Source of the DNA: Leishmania donovani
Taxonomy: Eukaryota > Euglenozoa > Kinetoplastea > Trypanosomatida > Trypanosomatidae
Length of the DNA stretch: 64,000 bases
NCBI RefSeq assembly: GCF_000227135.1
Contig: NC_018256.1
Coordinates: forward strand, 1,131,626-1,195,625
Direction: 5' to 3'
Under the pieces are notes generated by a model. The model did no database searches and was not told the DNA's origin. It was given only the letters and a program-made list of their open reading frames with translations. Positions within the stretch are counted from its first letter, which is position 1, and the number at the start of each line of letters is the position of its first letter. Below, piece after piece: positions 40,701 to 50,643 of this stretch. The translations under genes were made by a program, and so were the position numbers.

Positions 40701-40892
40701 AAGGCACATGAAGAGAAGCGGGACGCGCTGCTGGAGGCGGGCTTTGGCGGGTTCGCGTCCATCCCACCTCAGCTCGATGTTGCTTCACCCGTGATGGTAA
40801 AGGTGGAAATGGCGGAGTCGAAGCGGGAGCGCCACTCAGACGTGTTCGGCGTGGAATCGATTGTGGGTCCTCGCAAGCGATCGAGGCACTGA
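37770..40892 (+). CDS. CAPG: Condensin subunit 3 (CAP-G)
   Basis: 1040 residues of HEAT repeats typical of the condensin G subunit. These include the early FHNAMDKAVRLAVVSTFEALL block, the ELLKQRVHDKCPQVRAKAVA block near residue 150, DTNADVRKQILHSI, and RDVVARVRAEAWDVLGRFPW near residue 230. In the family the same order, two D..xxVR..(A/I) repeats followed by a third, is diagnostic. A helical insert at about 500-545 and a charged C-terminal tail with basic KRSRH end the protein. CAP-G binds condensin's kleisin and DNA, and acts in nuclear chromosome compaction at mitosis. Length is in the usual range. The start ATG at 37770 is followed directly by a conserved-looking basic N-terminus, and the leader upstream is pyrimidine-rich. 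Confidence 0.9.
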   Translation: MGSHKKAAAVSSTDTFEEVGRIFQQVHQSAAHAQKCKKKLISLGQESAPQLCRNVCDVVLLILKQVTQIAPEAMRRHYAFVTELCKAFRESFESDQLAIELLKSVSAFHNAMDKAVRLAVVSTFEALLKTVDQSNVSEERQDFYQEAAELLKQRVHDKCPQVRAKAVASVAAFQSGKKDCDVTQQLIALLCCDTNADVRKQILHSIAPRKEFLEGYFHGIIRCIRDVVARVRAEAWDVLGRFPWRYITAYADAKGVKMPELLAAGLDDSNASVVIACRAAITNSWVHRDCKDVCEDFMNSIACGYVLPSLSPYERISAELLVHARKRQANTHFPLKLDDINTAGLLLWKADCRVSCDTEGEDETQLLPPLGQFSAVLQDTVYAYARPDAEPKTVKFRSVEDADNMLRILLSVFDIYDDNAYLAHADNTTRASLLRLINFILKVVPDEDPSLFVDVAVRALKSLTARTPEEATKTITSALDSLFRSLKLPQRHSLGFDDVEAIGRKSRERQQELVKRKVLLRAGELAEESYTELKEEMDRDEKFLLRMQLIVLAFLSHSQRGDAIPMFCYHIIQMGRHLDNEKVRVAATKSLCLQCLINPESVHTFMPLILADSQENAGGAVGADMSLPIAAIGVIFDLIMEYGLRFFDVAKRPPNEARALYNSESEIEARLQREQELAEEDVHKVGSKRLLSTLQFYLQPGNEAKHIVTSAGFCKLLSCNRLPAEVVPHVVAVLLIHYTGAMASKKESITAAYMMDFLGTFFRSYAASHPKRQVQVCEGGITAFRVVLERNIAMASRLIEFVARLTDAYTLTVIRDIDPQAAMRATRDVVDETGGAAEEEVEAQRKSNRTNATRSSMQSGRLFRELSRHSLHERLSQELLVVLASSELVESRAACMDALEKCMYFYSLEPQPFLLHCAAAALEATRHAAPIVYDRLEAWQTKLRERCAAAGAAPQSNGPMSDAESADSLEQRWCEALKAHEEKRDALLEAGFGGFASIPPQLDVASPVMVKVEMAESKRERHSDVFGVESIVGPRKRSRH

Positions 40893-42098
40893 CGTGTAAG
40901 CACAGGCGCTCACGCAGGCCTGCATGCTTCACAGCTTCGCAATCCTCTCTAAATGCGTTCTTCGGCAGCCGATCTCTTCTCGCGTCGCCCTGCCCTCGTC
41001 GACGGACGCACCGCCGCTGTGGGCACGCTTTGCGATCTCCCTACTTGCAGATGCTGTTGAGGTACAGGAAATGGAGCGGTGACGATGGCGGGGTTGCTGA
41101 GGGGTGGTAGAAGCGGCACCCCGGGGGCTGTGGCGCGGAATGAGGTGGGCGCGAGATAGGCGCACGTGTGCATCTTCTGACACCGCGCGCATGCCCTTCG
41201 TTCCTTGTCCTCCTTCCTGCCCCTCCTTTTTTTTTTCTCTATCTGCACGCCTCTGCGGTCCGTTTCACTCTTGCGTTTTCTCCTCACATGCTCAGCCTCT
41301 GCAGCTGCTGTTGATCCCCTGTTGCTGTCCAGCGGATGGACTTGAGAAACTCGCTAGCCGCATCAACGGCGAGGAATGGACGGGCGCCGGCTCGCCTGGT
41401 TGACCTGTGCGACATAATTCTGAGACACATCTCCCCGCTCAACTAGATCACCGACAAGCTAGAGAGTAGAGAGCTGATGTCGCCTTCGGCGGCGTCGGTT
41501 GCTCGGCAGCATCCGTGGCGCACAGCGACCGCGAAGTAAGGCGGTAGATGCGCTTCCCTTTTCGTGGTGTCTTCTTGCCCGCAGATCCTTTGCCTTCTCC
41601 ACGCGGTGGACGTGCTCGTGTGTTTTCGCCATGTGCCTCGTCTGCTTTGCCCCCCTCCCTCCCCCCCAATTGTTTTCTGGCGCTCATGGTGGCCATGACC
41701 TGCCTTGCATCCACATCCGCTTGATGCCGCTTCTTCCACTTTCCTCTCGTGTACCCGGACTCCCTTTGCGTCTTCTTCCGTTGCTGCACACGTCGGCACT
41801 CAGATATCGTGCCACCGCTCGTCGTGCGCCCATGAGCGGTCCGTGACAGGGAGGAGGGGGCAAACACAACAAGAGCACCCGATTTCTCTCGTCGGCAATT
41901 CCGCCGTTTCTCCCCACCGGATCTGCCTCGCCGCCGCATCCAGCCGCGCTTCACTTGTCAAAGTCGCATCCCTTCACACTCTTGGAGGCTGCTCCAGCCT
42001 CACGCTTAACTAGGTGGTGCGACCCGTACCACCTTTCTTTTTTTTTCCGCGGCTTTCTGCATCTCCTCGTCGTCTTTTCTGTTTCTTGCAGCACTGCA
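40893..42098. other. Intergenic spacer
   Basis: No gene supported. A T-rich tract at 41225-41240, a CT-rich region at about 41640-41670 and the splice tract of RTEL1 near the end are the main features. Confidence 0.6.
42031..42091 (+). promoter_or_regulatory. Candidate spliced-leader acceptor for RTEL1
   Basis: Two pyrimidine tracts (42031-42048 and 42070-42087) lead into TTGCAG with AG at 42090-42091. This would leave a 5' UTR of only 7 nt before the ATG at 42099. An alternative upstream acceptor is possible. Confidence 0.55.
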
Positions 42099-44960
42099 AT
42101 GGTGACCGAGGTGGACGTGAGCGGTATTACCGTGTCTTTCCCCTTCGAACCGTATCCAGCACAGGTGGAGTTCATGCGCAGCGTCGTGAAGTGCCTCCAG
42201 CACGGCTTCAACGGGTTGTTGGAGTCCCCCACCGGTACTGGCAAGACGCTCTGCTTGCTGTGTAGCACGCTTGGCTGGCTTGCGGCAACCTCGCAAGGTG
42301 CAGTCCTTCGGCACACTAGCGACCAAGATCAGAAAGGTCGCGGTAAGTACAACCACAAGGTGGTGTACTGCAGCCGAACGCACGCTCAGCTGACGCAGGT
42401 GGTGCGTGAGCTGAAGCGCACGTCGTATGCACAGTGCTTCACCATGGCCGTCCTGGGCTCTCGTGAGCACATGTGCTTGAACAAAGAGGTGACGCGGCTC
42501 CCGTCGTCGCAGGCGCAGCACGCCATGTGCAGTGCGCTTCGGTCGGAGCGCAACTGCCGCTTCTTCCGCGGTTTGCTGTCTGCGGCCGCTGGCGCCAGCC
42601 TTTTGTCCCCTGAATGCGCGGTGCACGACATGGAGGACTTGATGCGAGAGGGAAGCCGAAGCGGGTTCTGCCCATACTTCCACGAGCGTGACGCGGCGAA
42701 GGACGCGGACGTTGTACTCATGCCGTACAACTACGTCCTTGACCCGTCCCTGCACAAGCAGCTGCCCTTTGAGCTGGCGGACTGTATTCTCATTGTGGAC
42801 GAGGCGCACAACCTGCCCTCCGTGCTCAGCAGCTCGGGTTGTCAGACGTTGTCGCCGCTAGACGTGACCACCGCCATCCACGACTGCTCACGGGCCATCG
42901 CAATGCATCGCCTCACCACAAAGGGGGCAGAGCTGGACGAGGACGTGGCGGCGGAAGACGAGCAGGAGCTGGCGTCGCTGAAGATTCTGCTTAGCAGGCT
43001 AGAGATGTGCGTGTACGCGGAGCCTATGACAGAGGCGACGGCGGCGCCCACGCCGACGCAGTGCGATGTGGTGCGGGATGGTTCGTACATGTTCGTTTTC
43101 TTGGAGAAGGCCTTTATCACTCGCGAGGTCTTTGGGGCGCAGTCGGACGGCGTCACCTCGGCGTCGGGGCTAGCAGGGACGATGGGGAAGTGCGTGACGC
43201 TTCTGGCGGATAGCGAGCGACCCGCAACGAGCATGGCGCGAGTGCAGGAGTTTCTCACGCGTGTCTTCGCCTTTGATATGGCCCATCTCGACTCCACCAG
43301 GTTTGTGCTGCAGCAGCATCTCGTCGCTGCCAAGGCCGCCCGCACACTCGGCTTCTGGGAGCTGGATAACACGCGCTTGATGCGGCAGGTCGTGTTGCCG
43401 CTGCATTCGGTTCTGCTCACGAGCGGCACGCTGTCTCCGCTTGACCAGTTCGCGGCGGAGCTGGGCATGGAGTTTCAGGTGCGCCTGAAGGGAAATCACG
43501 TGATCCAGCCAGATCAAGTGCTCGGCGGGGTCCTCTGCCGCGGGCCGAGCGGCGAGAAGCTGAATGGCGGCTTTTCGTTCCGCAGCAGCGTGGACTACCG
43601 CGTAGGTCTCGGCATGAGTCTCGCCAACATCGCTCGCAACACACCTGGCGGCACTCTTGTCTTCTTCCCCAGTTATGCCTCTATGAACTCTGTGGTCGAG
43701 CTGTGGCAGGCGGGGAGCGGGCGTGCAGGGGACACCAAAACAGTGTGGGGCATGCTGTCGGAGCTAAAGCCGATCTTCGTGGAGCCGAGCAACTCCAACG
43801 ACTTGCCAACCATCGTCCAGAGCTTCCAAAAAGAAGTGGACACGTCACCCCTCCGCGGCGCGATTCTGCTGGCGGTGTGCCGTGGCAAGATCAGCGAGGG
43901 CATCGACTTTGCCGACAACCACGGCCGCTGCGTGCTCGTCGCGGGCATCCCGTACGCCAACCACACCGACCTCTTCGTTCGCCTTAAGCGCGACTACATC
44001 ACATCCGTGGCGCCGCAGCGGCCCCTGGTGCATGGAAAGCTATTCACGGGCGACGACTGGTACCGGAATGAGGCGATGCGGGCCGTCAACCAGTGCGTCG
44101 GCCGCGTGATTCGGCACAAGGACGACTACGGCGTTGTCCTGCTCGCTGATGAGCGCTTCGAGGGACTGCTGGGTAGCGTGTCGGAGTGGGTGCAGCGGCG
44201 CACGCGTGTCTTTTCCGACTTCCGCGGCGCCTACGCTGCCGTTGCGCAGTTTTTTGGCGGCCGGCGCCATCGCGCGACTGAGACGGCTGCCATTCCATAT
44301 GTGTTGATCGAGAACGGTGCAAACGCCGCAGCCGAGCTGCCGTCCACTGCGACGCTCGCGAGGCTGTACGCAGATGCGCAGGCGCGTCAGCGCGAAGAGC
44401 ATGTGCAAGAGACACGCCGACGTCGCTTCGAGGAAGTGCGCGAGGCCAAGGCCAGCGCGTGCAACAATGCCGTCGCGTCCGCGACGTCGCCGTTTGCACC
44501 TGCGTCGTTTGCCGGGTGTTCAACGACGGGCCGCGCTGGTGGGACCCCTGCGATCCCGCAGCGAACCTCTGCGGAGACACCGGAGGCGACAGTGGTGTCA
44601 TCGGAGCGAGAGACGGCGGGCATGCGCGATACCGGGCAGATGGGGCAGCCGGACGGGCCTCCAAAGCTCGGGCCTACGTCAAAGGAGTTCTGCGAGTTTC
44701 TCAAGGCACGCGTGCCAGTAGAGGCGTATCATCGCTTCAAGATGGTGTTGGCCCAGCTGGCGACCCTCCGCCCGCTTCTGCGAACATCGCCGACGGCAGC
44801 CGCGGATGGACTCGCAAGGCTTCTCGTGCCGTTGCGGTCCGTCTTTGGCGCCACAGACGGTGAGTACCATCACAGTCTCTTTGCTGAGTTCGGCCGCCAC
44901 ATACCTGAGGAATTTCGGCCACTCTACGCGGACCTCCTCAAATCCAACGGGCTGATGTGA
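42099..44960 (+). CDS. RTEL1: RTEL1-type DEAH DNA helicase
   Basis: 953 residues, superfamily 2 XPD-like helicase. The N-terminus (VSGITVSFPFEPYPAQVEFM) and Walker A ESPTGTGKT (residues 42-50) match RTEL1 closely. A cluster of four Cys between about 125 and 200 (HMCLNK, MCSALRSERNC, FCPYF) fits the family iron-sulphur cluster. The DEAH box lies at 234-237 (VDEAHN). Later motifs include LLTSGTLSPL, GTLVFFPSY, GKISEGIDF and NQCVGRVIRH. The C-terminal 90 residues (SKEFCEFLKARVP onward) form a harmonin-N-like helical domain. RTEL1 unwinds D-loops and telomeric loops in the nucleus. The human RING and PIP segments are absent, since the protein ends just after the single harmonin-like domain. The start was chosen at the first ATG after a strong splice tract. 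Confidence 0.93.
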   Translation: MVTEVDVSGITVSFPFEPYPAQVEFMRSVVKCLQHGFNGLLESPTGTGKTLCLLCSTLGWLAATSQGAVLRHTSDQDQKGRGKYNHKVVYCSRTHAQLTQVVRELKRTSYAQCFTMAVLGSREHMCLNKEVTRLPSSQAQHAMCSALRSERNCRFFRGLLSAAAGASLLSPECAVHDMEDLMREGSRSGFCPYFHERDAAKDADVVLMPYNYVLDPSLHKQLPFELADCILIVDEAHNLPSVLSSSGCQTLSPLDVTTAIHDCSRAIAMHRLTTKGAELDEDVAAEDEQELASLKILLSRLEMCVYAEPMTEATAAPTPTQCDVVRDGSYMFVFLEKAFITREVFGAQSDGVTSASGLAGTMGKCVTLLADSERPATSMARVQEFLTRVFAFDMAHLDSTRFVLQQHLVAAKAARTLGFWELDNTRLMRQVVLPLHSVLLTSGTLSPLDQFAAELGMEFQVRLKGNHVIQPDQVLGGVLCRGPSGEKLNGGFSFRSSVDYRVGLGMSLANIARNTPGGTLVFFPSYASMNSVVELWQAGSGRAGDTKTVWGMLSELKPIFVEPSNSNDLPTIVQSFQKEVDTSPLRGAILLAVCRGKISEGIDFADNHGRCVLVAGIPYANHTDLFVRLKRDYITSVAPQRPLVHGKLFTGDDWYRNEAMRAVNQCVGRVIRHKDDYGVVLLADERFEGLLGSVSEWVQRRTRVFSDFRGAYAAVAQFFGGRRHRATETAAIPYVLIENGANAAAELPSTATLARLYADAQARQREEHVQETRRRRFEEVREAKASACNNAVASATSPFAPASFAGCSTTGRAGGTPAIPQRTSAETPEATVVSSERETAGMRDTGQMGQPDGPPKLGPTSKEFCEFLKARVPVEAYHRFKMVLAQLATLRPLLRTSPTAAADGLARLLVPLRSVFGATDGEYHHSLFAEFGRHIPEEFRPLYADLLKSNGLM

Positions 44961-46161
44961 GTACACACCAGGAGGGGGAGGGGTGAGGCGTGTTAACCTG
45001 CCGCCTTCTTCTCGACTTAGTGCTTCTGAGAGGGCGCATGCGTGGCTTTTTTTTTCTGTTGTTGTTTTGTCTGAATGCAATGCGTGTGCTGCAAACGGGC
45101 TGCGCGCCGCTTCCACCGCCCTGCCGTCGTCTCTCTGCCGCCTCCGACCTCGTGCATGCACTTGCCCACACACAGTTTCCTTTCCACCCAATGAAAGATG
45201 GCGTCAACTTGCTTGCCGCCCCACCCTCCTTCCCGCAGAGCGACGCGAAGCGCCTCTAATACCATGAGCCGTTATCCTTTGGTGGCGTTTTTCGACACCT
45301 ACTTCAAGTCGCAGGCTGCCCACAGTTGCTCTCTCTCTCTCGATATCTCGCGCGAACGCTTTCTCTGCTCTCCCTCGCTCACTGGATCGCCTCCTCATCG
45401 TCGCCCTTCTCGCCTTCCTTTCGCGCACCGTCTTCACACCCTCATTTTTGCTCCTCATTTGGGCGGCTTACTGCCGCACAGTCCACCCATTCTACCGTCG
45501 TCGCGCGGTTTCTTCTTGCTCAGCGCCGCACAGAAGTTGGCCGCGCAGAGCCACGAGAGAGGGAGAGGCAGCGCGCAGTTGCAAAGCGCTGCGCCACTTG
45601 CGAGGGTGCCTCATCGCGCCACTCCGTCTCCCCCTCATTTCCTCACCGCACATCCCTTCGTCGCACACAGCCGACGGCCAACAACTCGCATCACGTTGGA
45701 TGCAAAGGCTGCCGCTCCATCATTCGGGTGATGCTTCGGTAGCGACTCACTTGCTCCGGCATTTCCAGTGTCTGATGCGTTTTTCTTTTTCCCTCTGCTC
45801 TTCTTGTCTTCCTCGTCTCACTTTCCACTCGTGCTCTCTCTGTGCTTGTAAGTTGCACCAACGTGTGCGTGTGAGCGCGCCTCCTGCCCATTGACCCGTG
45901 GCCGTTGTGAAAAACGCTCGTTTCCGGTGTTCTGTGTTCCCCCTCTTCGTCCTATTCGAGGTTTTGCTATCTTTTTTTTTCCTTTGGCCGGTGTAGCCGA
46001 GGCGCTTTCCTCTCGCCTTCCTCCCTTCCCCCCCCCCCCGCGATCGTCCCTCCTGCTTTGTGTGGGATTCTCTCGCTGCATCTATGCCGTTTCGCGTACG
46101 CTCCATATTGCCCCCCACCAACGAACAGCTTCATAAACATCCTCTCTGATAGTTCCTCCCA
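44961..46161. other. Intergenic spacer
   Basis: No gene supported. It is CT-rich throughout, with runs at 45325-45345, 45965-45985 and 46030-46039. Candidate acceptors for the NEK gene are AG at 46127-46128 and 46151-46152. Frames starting near 45198 and 45326 are spacer in composition. Confidence 0.6.
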
Positions 46162-47730
46162 ATGTCAGGGGAGGCTGCAGCGGCGGAGCAGCGCATGCGA
46201 GACTATGAGGTCTTCGAGCATCTCGGCTCCGGGGCAACAAGCGACGTGTACCGTGTGGTGAACAAGACGAACAACCGCACCTATGTCCTGAAAAAAATGT
46301 CACTCGCGAACATGAGCGACGAGGAGCAGCTGCGGGCCAAGCAGGAGATTATCGTGATGGACAACGTAGACCACCCGAACATCGTCAAGTTTCGGGAGAG
46401 CTTCATGGACCCGGCCGACAACTCCGTCGACATCATTATGGAGTACTGCGAGTTCGGCACCCTCGAGGATCTCATTGAACGACAGCGCTACGAGGGTCGC
46501 CCCTTTCCAACCGATGTGTTGCTGGAGTGGATGGCGGAGCTGCTATGCGGACTCTCCCACATCCACTCTAACCGAATCCTTCACCGCGACCTCAAGACGA
46601 GCAACATTTTTGTAACGTCCAAGAATCATTTGAAGCTTGGTGACTTTGGCGTCTGCACGATCCTGTCGAACCCAAACGCCAAGGCGGAGAGCATGATCGG
46701 TACCCCTCTCTACTTCGCCCCGGAGGTGTGCAACAGCGACCCCCACGATGAGAGGAGCGACGTGTGGAGTCTCGGCGTCGTCTTTTACGAGATGTGCACC
46801 CTGCGCCGTCCTTTTGAAGCGGGCAACCTATTCACACTCATCCAGCTCATCCTCGAGTCTGACATCGAGCCATTCGGCAACGGCGTGGATGGCTCGCTGG
46901 AGGGGCTTGTGCGGCAGATGCTGGACAGGGACCCGAGTCGGCGCCCAACAGCGCAGGAGCTCATTGATGTGCATCTGGAAGTCCCTGTGAGCCACCCATC
47001 GCACCCGTCGCAGAAGCCGTCCAGAGGCCGTCTCCTTCAACAGTTCAGCGGCCCAGAGCTGCAATACACAAAAAAGTGGCCACCCCCTGAGGGGTCCGTG
47101 ACCGTCCCCCCGAAGAGTGGCAAGGCACGCGCGACAGACGAATGGATTCACACTGGCAGTGCGCTGGACGTTTTTGTGGAGCTGCAGCGCACTTTGCACC
47201 GTATCCCGACCGCTGCCAAAGCCAAGGACGGCGCTGCCTTCACTCCATCGCCACAATCTGCGCCTGGCGCCACACTCAAAGTATCCTCTGCAGTTGCAAA
47301 GCCGAAGCCGGAGAAGTCAGCCAAGAAATCGACGGGCGCTAAGGGTACTGCGGGCACTACCACCGCTTCTAGCTCGCTCCCTCGAACAAAGGCCATAGAG
47401 CACGCCGGCGCGCAGAAGGAGGATGCTGTCTTAGGTACTTCACTGCTCAGCTTTACAATGCGGGAGCTGCAGCTCGACGTGCAGCGACGCCGCACATCCA
47501 TGTTTGGGGAGGAGAAGTCGCTAAACAGCGACGACATACCCCTCGTGATCGAGGTGCAGGGGGAATCGTTCTCGGAGGCGACAGCAGCAAAAGCCACTGT
47601 TTCGTTTCTTGCTGACATCGCTGCTGTCATTGATCGACACACGGCGAACGGGGGACAGATTGCCTTGGAGGCTTTAGACGGGGCTGCTTGCCTCCTTTCC
47701 GAATACAAGCACCTCAAGTACGCGCGATGA
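46162..47730 (+). CDS. NEK: NEK (NIMA-related) protein kinase, second gene
   Basis: 522 residues. The kinase domain spans about residues 14-275. The nucleotide loop is LGSGATSDV, lacking the third Gly of the usual GxGxxG motif. The catalytic Lys is near 44, the HRDLKTSNIF loop has Asp at 143, LGDFGVC has Asp at 161, the activation segment is GTPLYFAPEV, and SDVWSLGVVFYEM and DRDPSRRPTAQEL follow. Most of these match NIMA-related kinases. The C-terminal tail (about 280-522) is Ser/Pro/Lys-rich with a helical end. It differs from the NEK at 7766 in the loop, activation segment and tail, so the two are distinct family members rather than a local duplicate. The substrate is unknown. NEKs usually act on basal bodies and flagella. 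Confidence 0.9.
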   Translation: MSGEAAAAEQRMRDYEVFEHLGSGATSDVYRVVNKTNNRTYVLKKMSLANMSDEEQLRAKQEIIVMDNVDHPNIVKFRESFMDPADNSVDIIMEYCEFGTLEDLIERQRYEGRPFPTDVLLEWMAELLCGLSHIHSNRILHRDLKTSNIFVTSKNHLKLGDFGVCTILSNPNAKAESMIGTPLYFAPEVCNSDPHDERSDVWSLGVVFYEMCTLRRPFEAGNLFTLIQLILESDIEPFGNGVDGSLEGLVRQMLDRDPSRRPTAQELIDVHLEVPVSHPSHPSQKPSRGRLLQQFSGPELQYTKKWPPPEGSVTVPPKSGKARATDEWIHTGSALDVFVELQRTLHRIPTAAKAKDGAAFTPSPQSAPGATLKVSSAVAKPKPEKSAKKSTGAKGTAGTTTASSSLPRTKAIEHAGAQKEDAVLGTSLLSFTMRELQLDVQRRRTSMFGEEKSLNSDDIPLVIEVQGESFSEATAAKATVSFLADIAAVIDRHTANGGQIALEALDGAACLLSEYKHLKYAR

Positions 47731-50643
47731 AGGCCGGCGTGCCGACAGCGGAGTCTCCTCGTCGCGCCACTTCAGGCCCCATCGTTCTACCTTACTGAGC
47801 GGGAGGGGGCCTACAGATGTCGCAGTGCCACCAACGGCGGATGCATAGCGGTGTCTCATTACTGCCCCGCGCCCTTCTCTTTGTCCTGCTTCTCTTTCAA
47901 TCTTGTCAGGGCCCGCCCCGCCCCGGCCACGGTTTTGACCCATCTTCGTTCTAAGAGACACACCTGCACCGTGTCTTCCGTACGCGACTGCCATTCGGCG
48001 CCCATCCTCTTCTTTTCTTCCTCCCGCTTACCGCCCTGTTCTGGCTTGTGGCACTTTGTTGTTGTTCTCTCTGGCGGGACGTTGTGAAATTTCTTTCTTG
48101 CTGTGCCAGCTGAGGCGGCCGCAGCTGGCGATGACGTGGGCGTGTGCGCGAGGATGGAGCGAGTGAGAGGTCTGTGTGTGTGCGTGTTAATGTAGAGGCA
48201 GCCGTGTATCCTTTTCTACGCCTCCCTGCTTTTTCTGCTTGTCGGTCTCGCTTTCTGCCATGCGCATGTCACGGAGCAGAAACGTCGCGAAGTCAAGCGT
48301 TGTAAGGTAGGCTGCGAGGTGGGTGAACGGCTTGTCGGTCTTCGTAGTTACGAAGTGTTGAGATGATGAGCAATTTTACGGGTCTCGGTTGCTTGACAAT
48401 AGCCCCCTGGAGTCTCCTCGATCTCCTCTGCGCTCTCTCGCTGGGGTGTTTTGGCGTGTACTGATGTCTCGTGCGCGCCTCGCGCTCTTTGCTATCCTCC
48501 CTTCTCTGCGTGTTCCTCTCTCTATCCTCCCTTCTCTTGAACGCGCATAGCCGCCCCCCCCCTCCCCACTCCCCTAATAATATGGAGGTGAGGCACATCG
48601 AAGTGGCGTACCCTGAAGACGTGGTGGGGGTGTTGTGGGGGGGGCACTCCTGAGGACTCGTCTGGAGACGGCCTGCTCGAGGAGCGTTTCCCTGAGGGAC
48701 GACACCATCGCCAACAAGGCGAGGCCGCACGGAACCGCCAGCAGAACGGCACGCTACCGGTGGAGGTACTGTACCTCTCGCGCCGCAGTTTGGAGGGGGC
48801 GGTGATCTACATGCAGGCAAGACCTCCCACCTGGAATTCGACACACTCTCTCGTCGCTGCCTCCCGCACCATGCGACGCTTCGCTGCGATGCAGTACGCC
48901 GTGCTCGGGGGCGCGAACGGGCTCGTGCTCTCCACCAGTAGGCCAGCAGGTCGTCGGTGCGCCGTACCTTCCACAAGCTCTGCGGTCGCATCGGATCGCG
49001 GGAATCTTGGAGAAGGCGCCGGACAGCATGCCCGCTGTCTTGACCGCGTGCGATTCTGCGCCCTCAGCCAGCGTACCGTAGGCGCCACGTCGCAAGCTCC
49101 GCGCGGTGGGGCCGGGCTTATCAGTCTCTCACAGCGCATGCGCGCGACAGCAGTAATACAGCGAGGATCGCGGCCTGCACATGACCTTCCACTGCTTTGC
49201 ACATCACCTGCCTGTACGAGTAGCAGATGGGCCGGCAGCGGCCGCTCGCCTCCAGCCTTGGCCTACACGAGGCGCCCGCTTCACGGCAGAACACCCTCCT
49301 CCTCCCCCAGTTGGGGCAAAGGTCGCCTTGGTGACGGACCATCACCACCCCTCCGCATCCTGCATGCGCAGAAAGCAGCTGAATGGGTTTGAGCGGCAGT
49401 GGGTGTGGGCCTGGCGCTGAACACGCTGGGCGCGTACACGCGCCGTTTGGTTTTACGAGCGGTGCATCGACGCTGTGGTCCTCTACACCGCCCCGGCTCA
49501 CTGAATCCCGCTGACACGCAACTCGCGTACCTTTGAGGAGTGCAACTCCGCGCCGGGTTCGTCTCTCGCCCGCTCGCATGTGAAGGACGTGGCGTTGCCA
49601 CTTGCAAGCGGCACCCTTACCCCGCTGTGCGAGGGCCGGAGAAAGGCCACAAAACGGCTGTCGGAGGAGCGAAATCCGTGAGAGGGCTACTGCAGGGCGA
49701 TCCGTGCTTTGCCACAGCGAATCCTCTCACGAAAGGCGACTGCGGCCTCAGGGAGCACCGACGAAGCATACACCGTGACCGCCGACGAAAAGCCCCGGGC
49801 GCGAGCCCCTCCCTTGCATGCTGAGCCGTGCGGGTGACCGAGTCTTCTCTTCATTCCCGTGCTCTCTTTGTCTTGTTCAAGGTTCGCTAAGCGAAGATCG
49901 ATGGCCGACGCTCGCGTAAGCGGGCCATCACACCACCAATTTGTTGGCCTACACTCATGCTGTTGTTTGTCACATCCGTTATGCACTTAAATCACAAAAA
50001 CTCATCAGCCTTTTCCTCAGCGTCTGCGAGGGCAGAGAGCACCACAAAAGTTCTTTTAGCAAAGGACTGAGGAGGAGGAAGGGGATAGGCGTGCGATTTG
50101 CGTCCCCACAGGAACTCTAAGCGAAGCGTAGACACGCAACGACGACGCACAATCTCGCCCCTATCCCGTGCGCAGCTCTTCACCGCTATTCATCTTCCCT
50201 GCAGCGCTTAAGGTCTTCGCTGTGGTCGCCATCCTCCGCGTTTGCCGTGAACTTCCACTGAATCGGTTCTGTGTCTTATCGCATTTATCCGTACCTTTTT
50301 TTCTTGTGTGTGTGTGTGTGATCGCGTGACGAGTAACACCTCTGCGCCGCCCCTCCCCATGCGCACGTACCTCACGCCGTCTTCGGAAAGTAGCAGGGAC
50401 AAGGGGGCAGAGCCTTACACAGGAAGCTGCGAAAACAGCGGCGTCGCCTAGCCCCTCTCCCCTTCCGCCATTCGCTGCATAACGGTGTACCCGCGTATGC
50501 AGCAGCGCGCTTACTAGCACATCGAGACACGCTGTTATTCTGTTGTGCGCGCTCAAGCACACGCTTGTTTTTTGTGCACACCCCGCTTCTTGTGTGTGAG
50601 TGTGTGGTGTCTTTTGTGGCGACGAGCCGTGGCGGTGTGCGTC
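47731..50643. other. Long intergenic region (2.9 kb) with decayed coding-like stretch
   Basis: The outer parts are ordinary TG/CT spacer. The centre, about 48580-49850, is GC-rich and coding-like with broken frames and is listed separately. From about 49850 to 50643 I see nothing beyond spacer with pyrimidine tracts and a TG run at about 50308-50320. Confidence 0.5.
48582..49850 (+). pseudogene. Frame-broken coding-like region, possible degenerate retroelement
   Basis: An ATG at 48582 opens VRHIEVAYPEDVVGVLWGG, whose AYPEDVV resembles the YADD catalytic block of reverse transcriptases. A stop follows an 8-G run at 48653. In a shifted frame the reading continues as EDSSGDGLLEERFP to about GGANGLVLS, then in another frame as VRRTFHKLCGRIGSRESW, which is reminiscent of the region C-terminal to RT domains in ingi/L1Tc-type elements. 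Near 49750 a GLREHRRSIH block recalls a C2H2 finger. Such decayed copies (DIREs) are known in Leishmania. I may instead be seeing another pseudogene. The resemblance is weak and needs a profile search. Confidence 0.35.

Noticed and set aside
45198..45742. Overlapping + strand frames after RTEL1
   Set aside because: Ser/Arg/His/Pro-rich spacer translations with no domain and no consistent frame.
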